A stretch of 37,014 bases of DNA from a virus: IMG/VR virus record IMGVR_UViG_3300018080_008431, positions 1-37,014 of that record; one strand, 5' to 3'. The notes under the pieces are model-generated. The model searched no databases and was not told where the DNA came from. It saw nothing but the letters and a program-made list of their open reading frames with translations. Below, one piece after another: positions 23,617-31,177 of this stretch. The translations under genes were made by a program, and so were the position numbers. Every line of letters starts with the position of its first letter. Within the stretch, counting starts at the first letter, position 1.

Positions 23617-24054
23617 TTATTCTTCTTCTGAATCAGAATCACCTGCTCTACCAACTCTCTTGTCGTGTTCAGACTGAGCTGCATCGAGCTTCAAAGTAAC
23701 CCTCTTTATCATTTCATTATATTGAGGCATTGGTACCTGCTGATTCCAGTATTTCATAAGAAACCTAAAATCTTCAGCTTCAACTTTAACATTCTCGGTT
23801 GAATCAGCTTCTATTGCTTGATTTAATGTATCTCTTAAAGCCCACAACCTTCTTTGCTCCCGCATTTCTAATCCCTTCTTCCTTTCCTGACATACAAGGA
23901 AGAAAGATTGCTCAACCAAATTCATAAATCCTTTTGCGGGTGTCATTTCTTTACCATCTTTTCCCTTACCAACTGCGCCCTGTAAGCCCTCTAAATCTAT
24001 ATTCATATCGAGATAAAAAGGCTCACTATCTAAGTTTTTCTTTTTCTTTGACAT
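23617..24054 (-). CDS. Hypothetical protein with acidic tail, 145 aa
   Basis: This 145-residue protein begins MSKKKKNLDSEPFYLDMNID, has a helical middle (FFLVCQERKKGLEMREQRRLW, then FRFLMKYWNQQVPMPQYNEM) and ends with DSDSEEE. No enzyme motif or Cys cluster is present. The basic start and acidic end suggest protein-protein or nucleic acid contact. It overlaps the end of the RusA-like gene by 29 bases and ends just before a promoter. No family is recognised. Confidence 0.55.
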   Translation of the reverse strand: MSKKKKNLDSEPFYLDMNIDLEGLQGAVGKGKDGKEMTPAKGFMNLVEQSFFLVCQERKKGLEMREQRRLWALRDTLNQAIEADSTENVKVEAEDFRFLMKYWNQQVPMPQYNEMIKRVTLKLDAAQSEHDKRVGRAGDSDSEEE

Positions 24055-24598
24055 TTTTCCCTCCCATATCTAATAATTCTTTGTGAGGAGTTAAAACATT
24101 TTTAAGTTGAGATAAGAAGTCACCCGAAAATACAAGGCGATGCTTCCTAATCGTAACCCGCAACTCCTCGGCCTGATTTTTGTCATCAACTTTAGTTACA
24201 GCCCAACATCCTTTAACATACTTAATCCTATCATCTGGCCACGCTAAGCCATTTAAAGCGTCATTTACTCCTTTGATTAAATTATCCACATCTATCTTCC
24301 TGTGAGTACACAACTGAAAATAATAATAAACAAATACTGGCTCAGTAAAAGTATAACCACATTGTTCCCGATAAGTCATTGCCACTAAATCTTTCCAAGC
24401 ATACCAATTTTCAACTATCGGTCTTTTCTTCCAGACATCGCTACGCACTAAACGAGGTTTTGACCTAAGTCTTTCAGTAATTATTCTGAAAGTGACCTGC
24501 GATGGATTCTTCTCCATCCCTCGATGAACTCCCAAATCTTTTTCTCCTCGCCTTGTAATTCTTCTGGGTTTAGCTTTCCGTCTTTTACTAACTGCCAT
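24026..24598 (-). CDS. rusA: RusA-like Holliday junction resolvase
   Basis: This 190-residue nuclease would cut recombination or replication junctions. The core shows KIDVDNLIKGVNDALNGLAW (101-120) and PDDRI, with D103, D105, D113 and D122/D123 as the metal-binding Asp set of RusA. SKPRLVRSD (46-54) matches the N-terminal strand. The first 27 residues are very basic and overlap the HNH gene by 118 bases. An alternative ATG at 24517 (Met28) would give 163 residues, nearer the usual size. The upstream GGTGG at 24598 keeps the long form possible. Confidence 0.8.
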   Translation of the reverse strand: MAVSKRRKAKPRRITRRGEKDLGVHRGMEKNPSQVTFRIITERLRSKPRLVRSDVWKKRPIVENWYAWKDLVAMTYREQCGYTFTEPVFVYYYFQLCTHRKIDVDNLIKGVNDALNGLAWPDDRIKYVKGCWAVTKVDDKNQAEELRVTIRKHRLVFSGDFLSQLKNVLTPHKELLDMGGKNVKEKEKLR

Positions 24599-24825
24599 AC
24601 TCTTTCCACCTTCCTTGCCCTCTCAAAATAAGGCTTAAGATATGTATATTTGCATAAAAAAGCTGCGGGCCCAACCTGATGAATTTCTGAGTGGTGATGC
24701 CGACATAAGTTTATTCTATTCCAAGGCCCGTCACTACCGCCTGAACCTCGATGAACAATGTGGTGGCCCTGTCCATCACGCCTACGCCAACAACCCGTGA
24801 TTGCACAAACAAGCCACTTACTCAT
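24481..24825 (-). CDS. HNH endonuclease-like protein
   Basis: This 114-residue protein has an HNH core: C7 and C12, then GHHIVHRGSGGSDGPWNRIN (20-39) and LCRHHHSEIHQ (40-50) with H22, N37, C41, H44/H45 and H49. The two Cys pairs suggest a structural zinc beside the catalytic metal. The remaining half is helical (ERARKVERVWQLVKDGK). Its place between RusA and repair genes, far from the terminase, suggests a recombination role or homing nuclease rather than packaging. The 3' end overlaps RusA. Confidence 0.75.
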   Translation of the reverse strand: MSKWLVCAITGCWRRRDGQGHHIVHRGSGGSDGPWNRINLCRHHHSEIHQVGPAAFLCKYTYLKPYFERARKVERVWQLVKDGKLNPEELQGEEKKIWEFIEGWRRIHRRSLSE

Positions 24826-25079
24826 AAACCAATCTTAACTATAAATTCTAATATTGATATAATGCCACTCCTCACTATTAACCTAACAAGCTCCTTTTCA
24901 CCTAACCCTATCTCTTTACAATATCCTCTAACTAAATCAAAAGTAACGGCATCAGCACCATCGAGAGTGATATCTTTCATTATCACCATCTTTTTAAATC
25001 CATCCGCACCAGTCACAGGGTATTGCGTATTAAGATTTAAAACAGATTTAATTAGTTTCTCTAATTCGGTTTTATCCAA
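24822..25079 (-). CDS. Hypothetical protein, 85 aa
   Basis: This 85-residue protein starts at a TTG, nine bases after GGGGAG. It overlaps the methyltransferase stop by eight bases and the HNH start by four (ATGA type). The pattern is an amphipathic helix, then a GADGFKKMVIMKDIT strand, then helices ending with a hydrophobic SIILEFIV-like segment. No known motif is seen. The TTG start makes the exact N-terminus uncertain. Confidence 0.5.
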   Translation of the reverse strand: MDKTELEKLIKSVLNLNTQYPVTGADGFKKMVIMKDITLDGADAVTFDLVRGYCKEIGLGEKELVRLIVRSGIISILEFIVKIGL

Positions 25080-25629
25080 CCCTTACCACTCCCCATAACT
25101 GCTCTTTCTTTTTGCCGTAATATACAGGTAACACTTTAAACTCTTTACCACTCCATAAAGTAGTTACATGACGAAATGCCTCTATTTTATATTCGAGATT
25201 AACCAGAGATAAATCCTCAATAAAGTAATATCCACCCACCTGAAGATGAGGTAATAAGTAACTCAAGCTAACCAACTGATGATGAAACCTATGGCTACCA
25301 TCATCTATTATCACATCAAATCCAGTATCAAAAACATTACAAACTGATTCAAGAAATGGTATATCTTCCTGCCTTCCTATATGAACAAAAACTCTGGGCT
25401 CTGCATACTCCCTACACTTTTCACCTAAATCTATACCGTGAATAATACCTTTCGTAAAATATTCTTTCCAAATTTTTAGCGATACTCCCAGACCAATACC
25501 CAACTCAAGTAATACTATTTCCTTATCTCGCAAAGGAGCTAAATACTTTTCATATTCAATCATATAATCATGCCAAGGTGCTCCTTTTTCGTTATCATAC
25601 TTAATTGATAGTTCGTCTAAATTCATCAT
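25072..25629 (-). CDS. SAM-dependent methyltransferase, CmcI-like
   Basis: This 185-residue enzyme has VLLELGIGLGVSLKIWKEYF (SAM site), GIIHGIDLGEKC, FDVIIDDGSHRFHHQLVSL and GGYYFIEDLS. The IDDGSH and YFIEDL motifs are those of sugar O-methyltransferases related to cephalosporin hydroxylase CmcI and to rhamnosyl 2'-O-methyltransferases. It is separate from the main glycan cluster and sits among DNA repair genes. It may serve the same glycan or modify something else. A second ATG lies three bases inside. Confidence 0.7.
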   Translation of the reverse strand: MMNLDELSIKYDNEKGAPWHDYMIEYEKYLAPLRDKEIVLLELGIGLGVSLKIWKEYFTKGIIHGIDLGEKCREYAEPRVFVHIGRQEDIPFLESVCNVFDTGFDVIIDDGSHRFHHQLVSLSYLLPHLQVGGYYFIEDLSLVNLEYKIEAFRHVTTLWSGKEFKVLPVYYGKKKEQLWGVVRVG

Positions 25630-25641
25630 AGTTTAACTCCT

Positions 25642-26106
25642 TTATAAATCAACCAAAAACTGTACATATTCTTCTTGATTAAAAATACCCACCTTAATCA
25701 CCTCTATCTGATTAACATCCATCCTACCTTTAGGCCATACATTAGGAGGAATAATTTTACCAATTCCAAATAATGCCTTAGAATAATCAACCTCATCAAT
25801 AGCATTATCACTTATAATAATAAGATAAGCAGGTATTCTTAACTCAAATGATAATCTGGCATATAATTCTAATTGAAATCCATTATTCAAACTAATAAAA
25901 TGTGTTACCACATCCTTAATTGTTTTAAGACTACCTATTACCCGCCGACACTCTAATAATGCTACTGGTTTACCTTTACGCCACTCTATCCAATCTAAAT
26001 CTGAACAGTAGCAATCTCGTCTTTGAGATATCTTCGGAAAACACTCCCTTCGCCATAAAGAATACTTCTGGTCGTGACCGTGTCCTTTATCAGTATGTAC
26101 CATCAT
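25642..26106 (-). CDS. PD-(D/E)XK-like nuclease candidate
   Basis: This 154-residue protein has CSDLDWIEWRKGKPVALLEC (35-53) followed by R54. D36 or D38 followed by E52-x-R54 after a strand fits the D...ExK arrangement of PD-(D/E)XK nucleases, with Arg for Lys. QLELYARLSFELRIPAYLIII (78-98) fits the usual following helix and strand. It starts with an ATGA overlap at the end of the Rad50 C-half gene (26103-26106), suggesting work with that complex. No helicase is fused. The assignment rests on motif reading only. Confidence 0.5.
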   Translation of the reverse strand: MMVHTDKGHGHDQKYSLWRRECFPKISQRRDCYCSDLDWIEWRKGKPVALLECRRVIGSLKTIKDVVTHFISLNNGFQLELYARLSFELRIPAYLIIISDNAIDEVDYSKALFGIGKIIPPNVWPKGRMDVNQIEVIKVGIFNQEEYVQFLVDL

Positions 26107-26723
26107 TTTATCTCAATGCTATTATCAGAAAACCTCATCAATTCGTTCTTATGACTTACCATTATAATCTGCCTACCTATCCTATCAGCCAGAGCATTTA
26201 AAAATGTACCGGCTGCAGGTAAATATTGTCTGGATAAATGCTTAAAACTTTCATCAAGTATCAACGGCCCTTCCACTCTCGGCCTACTTATATTTAATAT
26301 AGCTGTCCTAAGAGCCAGAGATACAATATCTACTACACCGCCACCCGAGGTATCCATTGGATTATGCGGTTCGTTATATGCTTTGGATTTTATCTTAAAA
26401 TTGACCTCTTGAAGATTTCCTCTCCTTCCGAAGTCTAACTCAAAACTATAATCTGGTCCTAATATACTTTGTAAGGCATAAGTTACTATTGCTTCAAACC
26501 CGTGCTGAGTCTTAATCCTTACTGAACTCTGGGCTATTGTCAAAACCTCCACACATTTAGAGTAAAGCTCCTTATTCTTACTGTGCTGTTCGAGTTTATC
26601 TTCACTGTCCTCTACCTGTTTAACCAATAGTTTTATCTGTCCATTAAGAGAGTCTTTCCGTGACTGTAAATCGTTAATAGATTTTTCTACTGTACCTAAC
26701 CTTGCTTCAAAATACTCTCGCAT
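26103..26723 (-). CDS. Rad50/SbcC-like ATPase, C-terminal half
   Basis: This 206-residue protein starts with about 60 residues of coiled coil. It then has the ABC signature TSGGGVVDIVSLALR (125-139), Walker B GPLILDESF (152-160) and the switch His in IIMVSHKNE (H191). No Walker A is present, so it needs the separate N-half at 29357-30478 to form one ATPase head. GAGGAG eight bases before the ATG supports independent translation. The N-terminus (FEARLGTVEKSI) resembles that of the 78-aa coil gene just upstream. The expected role is end-processing of DNA with the Mre11-like nuclease. Confidence 0.8.
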   Translation of the reverse strand: MREYFEARLGTVEKSINDLQSRKDSLNGQIKLLVKQVEDSEDKLEQHSKNKELYSKCVEVLTIAQSSVRIKTQHGFEAIVTYALQSILGPDYSFELDFGRRGNLQEVNFKIKSKAYNEPHNPMDTSGGGVVDIVSLALRTAILNISRPRVEGPLILDESFKHLSRQYLPAAGTFLNALADRIGRQIIMVSHKNELMRFSDNSIEIK

Positions 26724-26932
26724 TTCTTTAGCTCCTCGTTAATAGCCTTTTCCTCATTAGCCAACCACTCATCAATCTTGTCAATATCAATGTTATGCTC
26801 TGCTAATTCTTTCTGTGCCTTTTCCCTCTCTGAATGTAAATTACTCAACCTCTCCTCGAGTTTAGCTTTATCAATCTTCTGCTGACCTACTGTCTTTTCA
26901 ATAGTCTCAAGTCTTTCTTTAAAATCACTCAT
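26696..26932 (-). CDS. Coiled-coil protein, 78 aa, next to the Rad50 C-half
   Basis: This 78-residue protein is nearly all coiled coil (MSDFKERLETIEKTV, then KLEERLSNLHSEREKAQ). AGGAGG lies four bases upstream. It overlaps the Rad50 C-half by 28 bases in another frame. Its beginning matches that of the C-half, so one may derive from the other. It may form part of the coil arm, making the ATPase a three-gene assembly. Confidence 0.65.
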   Translation of the reverse strand: MSDFKERLETIEKTVGQQKIDKAKLEERLSNLHSEREKAQKELAEHNIDIDKIDEWLANEEKAINEELKKCESILKQG

Positions 26933-27873
26933 GCTACCTCCTGACTTTCAAACCTCTGTATTCTTTCCACTATATTATCAACCACTTCCTTATCTATACC
27001 CGCCTGAGTTCCTGCGAGAGATTTAATTATATTAGCTAAATTAAAACCCTGAACCTTCGCTGACTCTAAACTCTGAACAAATGATTCTATCGATGCTTCA
27101 AGACTTTTATTTTCCTTGACCTTCGCTAAGTCAAATACTTCTTCTGGTTGTTTATAGGGTACTGGAATAATCTTCATCGAGGTAGGATTTGTATTTATAA
27201 ATACCATACTTATCGGTCTTTCAATATCTGATTTGGCTACCGTCATACGAGAAAACCCACCAATATTAACATAAGTCGTATCTTCTATCTTCGCTATCCC
27301 GAAAGGTGAGTGGTTATGAGCTACCAACACCAAATTATAATCACTTTTTATATCTTCAATATTTAAATGAGGTATCTTTGGATTTATCGGCCCGTGAGTT
27401 AAGAAAGCGTGAACTACCGCTATTGCCTTAACACAATTTCCCGAGAATAAGCCCTTTTCTCTTATTTCTTCCTCTATCCTGTGATGGTAATCATATCCTT
27501 GAATATACAATTTTTCATCTGGGTAATAATGCTTATCTAAATGCTGTATCAATCCAGACCGCCTGAATATATGGTCTAAGATAGATGCTCCCGATAGATT
27601 TGGATTATGACCTATCTCATCGTGGTTACCTCTAACTACCTTCCAAGGAATACCCGCCTCCTCTATCATATCTACTATCCTGTCGCATAAATTTAAGCTG
27701 ACTAATGGCGAATCGAAAAAATCCCCTCCGTGAATTACCATATCAACAGTGTTATCCTTACTATACTTAATCACAAATTGTAATTTCTCAATAACATCCT
27801 CAAGATATGAACCCGTCCGAAAGGCAGGATTCACTCCCTTAATATGAGTATCATTGAGATACAGTAATTTCAT
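26929..27873 (-). CDS. sbcD: Mre11/SbcD-like nuclease
   Basis: This 314-residue calcineurin-like metallophosphoesterase shows all usual metal ligands: D8 and H10 (LNDTH), D51 (HGGDFFD), N83-H84-D85 (RGNHDE), H155 (VVHAFLTHG) and H186-N187-H188 (VAHNHSP). The C-terminal 90 residues are the capping or partner-binding part. With the split Rad50 halves it should form an SbcCD/Mre11-Rad50 type complex that trims DNA ends for recombination and replication, as T4 gp47 does with gp46. It overlaps the glycosylase gene and abuts the coil gene. Confidence 0.85.
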   Translation of the reverse strand: MKLLYLNDTHIKGVNPAFRTGSYLEDVIEKLQFVIKYSKDNTVDMVIHGGDFFDSPLVSLNLCDRIVDMIEEAGIPWKVVRGNHDEIGHNPNLSGASILDHIFRRSGLIQHLDKHYYPDEKLYIQGYDYHHRIEEEIREKGLFSGNCVKAIAVVHAFLTHGPINPKIPHLNIEDIKSDYNLVLVAHNHSPFGIAKIEDTTYVNIGGFSRMTVAKSDIERPISMVFINTNPTSMKIIPVPYKQPEEVFDLAKVKENKSLEASIESFVQSLESAKVQGFNLANIIKSLAGTQAGIDKEVVDNIVERIQRFESQEVA

Positions 27874-28444
27874 TATAAAGCTCCCTTACTGGCTCTACTA
27901 CATTATTATATTTCTCTTTCAACTCTGGCCTATAAGTCAATACTGCTGATGGATGAGGAAGTATTACGGCCTTACAATTCTTTTCTGGTATATCTTTAAT
28001 CTTCCCCGTCTGCTCTAAAAACGGAGTTAATCTCTCACCAAACACACCCCAGTAAGCGTCAGCTCCTAAAACAACTATCATTTTCGGCTCAAGATATTTC
28101 AACTCAAGATGAAGCCACACTCGGGAACAGACCAGTAACTCAGCCATCTCTGGAGGCCTGTTACTGGCTGTATGGCATTTCAGCACATTTGTTATATAAC
28201 ACTCCCGTCTTGGTATATCACACTCCATCAACCAAGTATTTAAAAATCTTCCCGACCTCCCGACAAACGGAATACCTACCTCATCCTCATCCCTGCCAGG
28301 ATTACGGCCTACAATTACTACTCCGTTTTTCCTTTTAGGCCCTATCGGGAAAACTGGTTGAGTTGATTCAAGGGTAGCTTTACACCCTTTACAAAACTCT
28401 AATTCATCCAGAAATCTCATCTTTTCTATCATCTGTGTAATCAT
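27851..28444 (-). CDS. Uracil-DNA glycosylase, family 4-like
   Basis: I take the ATG at 28444, preceded by AAAGGA, rather than the TTG six bases earlier. The 197-residue protein has Cys pairs for an iron-sulfur cluster (near 18 and 21, then near 90 and 106), motif 1 GRNPGRDEDEVGIPFVGRSG and the closing motif ILPHPSAV. Motif 1 has GRNPG where typical family 4 enzymes have GExPG, so the usual catalytic acidic residue may be replaced. The enzyme should remove uracil from DNA. Its place beside Mre11 fits repair. Confidence 0.75.
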   Translation of the reverse strand: MITQMIEKMRFLDELEFCKGCKATLESTQPVFPIGPKRKNGVVIVGRNPGRDEDEVGIPFVGRSGRFLNTWLMECDIPRRECYITNVLKCHTASNRPPEMAELLVCSRVWLHLELKYLEPKMIVVLGADAYWGVFGERLTPFLEQTGKIKDIPEKNCKAVILPHPSAVLTYRPELKEKYNNVVEPVRELYNEITVSQ

Positions 28445-28955
28445 CCTCAATCCTTTCTGTTGCTATCTTTTTATGTTTTTCCTCAAAATAATCTTTTCGC
28501 TTATAAGTCAACTGCTCATACCTCTTACACCACCCTTTATCATAATCAGGACAACCCCGATATATTTTTTTCTTCTCTTTGGTTCTTCCTAATAATTTCT
28601 GTGATTTTAGGGGTACTCTTATCCACTTAACTCTTATTAACCTTAAAGGTTCACATTTTTGATTATCACAAGGACACCCTACATATACATTTAACTTCTT
28701 TCTTATCCCTATTTCAATTCTATCAAGCTCTTTCTCAATTTTAGATAACCTATCGTGTTCCTTCTCATCACCATCACGATAAGCCTGTAATAATTTTTTA
28801 AAGTTAGCGTTGTAGGCCGCACTATTATTAACCAACTCAATAACAGACGACATATCATAATCTTTACCTCTTAATAATTCTATTACCCTATCAACCGTTA
28901 GACCTCTATTGACCTTAACTTCATCTTTAATTAAATTAGAGTTAATTATCTCCAT
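28404..28955 (-). CDS. Hypothetical Cys-containing protein, 183 aa
   Basis: I use ATG 28955 instead of one at 29099, because the longer form would overlap the whole Cys-rich 61-aa gene. The product starts MEIINSNLIKDEVKV, is helical and charged (YRDGDEKEHDRLSKIEKELD), then has GCPCDNQKCEP and RGCPDYDKGWCKRYEQL, two Cys clusters that could hold a zinc. The end is highly charged. No family is recognised. The longer start cannot be excluded. Confidence 0.5.
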   Translation of the reverse strand: MEIINSNLIKDEVKVNRGLTVDRVIELLRGKDYDMSSVIELVNNSAAYNANFKKLLQAYRDGDEKEHDRLSKIEKELDRIEIGIRKKLNVYVGCPCDNQKCEPLRLIRVKWIRVPLKSQKLLGRTKEKKKIYRGCPDYDKGWCKRYEQLTYKRKDYFEEKHKKIATERIEDDYTDDRKDEISG

Positions 28956-29127
28956 TTTCTTCAAGGCATTTTGCGAGTCTATAAATTCTACCTCTGCTAT
29001 CCCTCTGAAGATATTTCTTATAGAGATTACATCTGTACTTCTTACCTGATGAATTTCCTTCATCAACAAACATACAAGGACATTTATTACATAATTCATC
29101 TATCCCCAAATCAATTTCTAATCTCAT
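28942..29127 (-). CDS. Small Cys-rich protein, 61 aa
   Basis: This 61-residue protein has LCNKCPCMF, then YRCNLYKKYL, then LAKCLEENG. It shares the layout Cx2-3C, C-N/K-x-x-K-K, final KC with the tandem pair at 19161-19543, so it is probably a distant third copy. ATGA overlap (29124-29127) with the upstream gene and a GGGAAGG site support it. Confidence 0.55.
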   Translation of the reverse strand: MRLEIDLGIDELCNKCPCMFVDEGNSSGKKYRCNLYKKYLQRDSRGRIYRLAKCLEENGDN

Positions 29128-29357
29128 CCTTCCCTCTCAAGTCTAATGTCTTTAAATTTTAAAGAGTCTAATACTAAATACTTAGTAGCATCCTCATAAG
29201 GTTTAACGCTACGCTTGGCTACATAATTTATAAATGCCGCACAGGTCATAGCTAAAATTTGGAAAGGCATTTTAACATCGTGCTTAAGCCCAATATCACC
29301 CTTACCGTCTTGAGTAATTTTAATTCTAAATGTTACCGTATATTCTTCAGTTACCAT
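29124..29357 (-). CDS. Hypothetical protein, 77 aa
   Basis: This 77-residue protein has an N-terminal beta part (EEYTVTFRIKITQDGKGDI) and a helix (FQILAMTCAAFINYVAKRSV). No known motif is present. It shares its start base with the stop of the Rad50 N-half gene and its end with the Cys-rich 61-aa gene, so it is co-translated with the repair set. Confidence 0.5.
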   Translation of the reverse strand: MVTEEYTVTFRIKITQDGKGDIGLKHDVKMPFQILAMTCAAFINYVAKRSVKPYEDATKYLVLDSLKFKDIRLEREG

Positions 29358-30478
29358 TATAATTCTATCTCCTTTAAGATTTCATCCGTGATTTTACTGT
29401 GACAAGTCGGACACCGCTGATACTCCTTGAGTATGCTTTTATATTCCTCTGTATTCTTCTGTACTTCCCCTGTAATGCGTTTAATATCCTTCTCTATATC
29501 TACATATACCTTATTGATTTCTTTTACCTTACCGACCAACTGTGCTGCATTTCCGTACCTTTCAATAGATTTCTTGACCGATAATAAGTTATCAGGCCAT
29601 TTTATACTATCTAACTTCTTATGAATAGCCCTTATTTCTTTATCAAATGACTTAATCTGCTCTGCTAACCCCTTAACTATACTGAATACCTCTATCCTGC
29701 CTTTAAGGCCTACAAGTGTTAATTTATCTGGTATCTTAATCTTAGCAATGTCATCCTCTAACTGCCTACTATCCTTCTCATAAGCAACCATCCAATCTCT
29801 TAATTCTGCTATATCAAAATAAGTAGAGTTTCTGGCCTTAGCTTTAGCGTAGGCCTCTTTTGCATCACCAAGCTTACCTTTAATCTGGTCTAACTCTGCC
29901 GTAATATCATCAAGCGTTCCCATCTTCTCGCTGACATCAGCCAATAACATTTTACTTTCTCGGCTTATAGCAAGAATATCTTTATTATAAGACTGCGAGA
30001 CAGCATCGAGAATATCATTACCCGTGAGCTTGTTAAATACTTTCATCCTAAAGGTAGCCGGGGAATCGAGCAGGAAAGGAAGGGAAATTTGAGGCGAAAT
30101 ATTTAAAATCAACTGCTCTTTATCAACTGCCATAGGAACGATGCCTAACTCCTTAACAATATCCTCGGGTACTGTCTTGCCGATAGCATCATATCTTTTT
30201 TCCTCACTATCCTTTATTAAAATATAAGCATTAACCGTATCACTTTTCTCTCTTTCAATAATTGTTCCATTATCCAAAAGAATACGAACTCGAGTAATAT
30301 CCGTATTATGCTTACGGATATCATCACCCCGATTATACATTATCCACTTAAAAGCCCTAACAATAGCAGACTTGCCTGCATCTGTTTCACCCAAAAGTAC
30401 ATTAACCTTTGAAGTAAAGTTTGCCTTAAACTTTTCGTGTTTTTGAAAATTAACTAATTCTATTCCTTTAATCCACAT
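29357..30478 (-). CDS. Rad50/SbcC-like ATPase, N-terminal half with zinc hook
   Basis: I take ATG 30478 (AAGGA upstream, MWIKGIELVNFQKHEKF, the true domain start) rather than ATG 30544. The 373-residue product has Walker A GETDAGKS (30-37), the ATPase N-lobe to about 170, a long coiled coil, and then ends 15 residues after C356-P-T-C359, the zinc-hook motif at the arm tip of Rad50. The C-lobe with signature and Walker B is missing here and found at 26103-26723. The break at the hook is too neat for a random mutation. Confidence 0.8.
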   Translation of the reverse strand: MWIKGIELVNFQKHEKFKANFTSKVNVLLGETDAGKSAIVRAFKWIMYNRGDDIRKHNTDITRVRILLDNGTIIEREKSDTVNAYILIKDSEEKRYDAIGKTVPEDIVKELGIVPMAVDKEQLILNISPQISLPFLLDSPATFRMKVFNKLTGNDILDAVSQSYNKDILAISRESKMLLADVSEKMGTLDDITAELDQIKGKLGDAKEAYAKAKARNSTYFDIAELRDWMVAYEKDSRQLEDDIAKIKIPDKLTLVGLKGRIEVFSIVKGLAEQIKSFDKEIRAIHKKLDSIKWPDNLLSVKKSIERYGNAAQLVGKVKEINKVYVDIEKDIKRITGEVQKNTEEYKSILKEYQRCPTCHSKITDEILKEIEL

Positions 30479-30494
30479 ATTTTCCTTTAATAGT

Positions 30495-30530
30495 GGCAGG
30501 TGAGAAAGGAGATTACCAAACTCACCTGCC
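30495..30530 (-). other. 10-bp stem-loop before the Rad50 N-half
   Basis: GGCAGGTGAG (30495-30504) and CTCACCTGCC (30521-30530) are exact inverted copies with a 16-base loop. It lies between the ssDNA-binding-like gene and the chosen ATG at 30478. A further GGGG/CCCC hairpin can form near 30553-30568. No long T-run follows. Attenuation or mRNA processing is possible. Confidence 0.5.
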
Positions 30531-30569
30531 GTAACCTTGAACATCCTGTAAAGGGGATGTGCGACCCCT

Positions 30570-31127
30570 CTACCAATCTACATCTGTCTTAGGCCTTACC
30601 GTTGATGCTTTTGCTCCTGCCGTTGATGCCTTTTCTTCTTCCTTAATCTCAAGAAGTGGTTGTCCTCTGGATGCTAAATATACATTTATTTTTTCCTTTA
30701 ACTTAGGATAAGCTCCCTCTGGTCCTATGCCTTCACCCTTCTTAGCTGTTCCCTCAAATAACTCGCTTACATTTCTATGAGGAGGTTTGCCTTCATCCTT
30801 GTTTTTCTTGTGCTTAATCGAACCTTTAACTCTATATTTAGCCATCGCAAGTTCTTCGGTTGAGCCAGTCTGTCCTAACTCTATCCCGCCCTGAAGTATT
30901 GCTAATGTCCTACCAAAATTATTCCCTACTGTCGGAACTGCTGCTGTAATCATTGAGCAACTTGAGCCTGCATATTCTTTTTGCGATGGAATATCTGCTA
31001 TTACCCAATGCCATCGATAACTCGGGCCAAACTCACCTTTCTCTGAATACTCTATCCAAACTAAATCCAGAAAATAAGCATCTGGCGGTGGAATTTTAAT
31101 TCCTTCTTCAACTTTAAATTCTCCCAT
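30570..31127 (-). CDS. Possible single-stranded DNA-binding protein
   Basis: This 185-residue protein has a beta-rich N-terminal part (DAYFLDLVWIEYSEKGEFG, then RWHWVIADIPSQKEYAG), FGRTLAILQGG, a basic segment KHKKNKDEGKPPHR, and a flexible Ala/Ser/Thr-rich tail ending TDVDW. An OB-like core followed by a disordered linker and an acidic tip with a final aromatic is the design of phage ssDNA-binding proteins. Its place between DnaE and Rad50 agrees. Direct sequence similarity is not evident to me. Confidence 0.45.
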   Translation of the reverse strand: MGEFKVEEGIKIPPPDAYFLDLVWIEYSEKGEFGPSYRWHWVIADIPSQKEYAGSSCSMITAAVPTVGNNFGRTLAILQGGIELGQTGSTEELAMAKYRVKGSIKHKKNKDEGKPPHRNVSELFEGTAKKGEGIGPEGAYPKLKEKINVYLASRGQPLLEIKEEEKASTAGAKASTVRPKTDVDW

Positions 31128-31177
31128 AATTTTTTCTCCTTCTTTTACCTCTTTGGGTACCTTCGGGTTTCTGACCC

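Noticed and set aside
24751-25098. 115-codon ORF on the plus strand
   Set aside because: It runs antisense to the HNH and 85-aa genes with low-complexity composition and no ribosome site; a shadow of the coding strand.
28404-29099. Long form (231 aa) of the Cys-containing protein
   Set aside because: The extra N-terminus covers a better supported 61-aa Cys-rich gene on the same strand; the ATG at 28955 leaves only a 14-base overlap.
30479-30544. N-terminal 22 residues of the long Rad50 N-half
   Set aside because: The stretch contains a 10-bp stem-loop, lacks a good RBS at 30544, and the ATPase domain begins exactly at the ATG at 30478.
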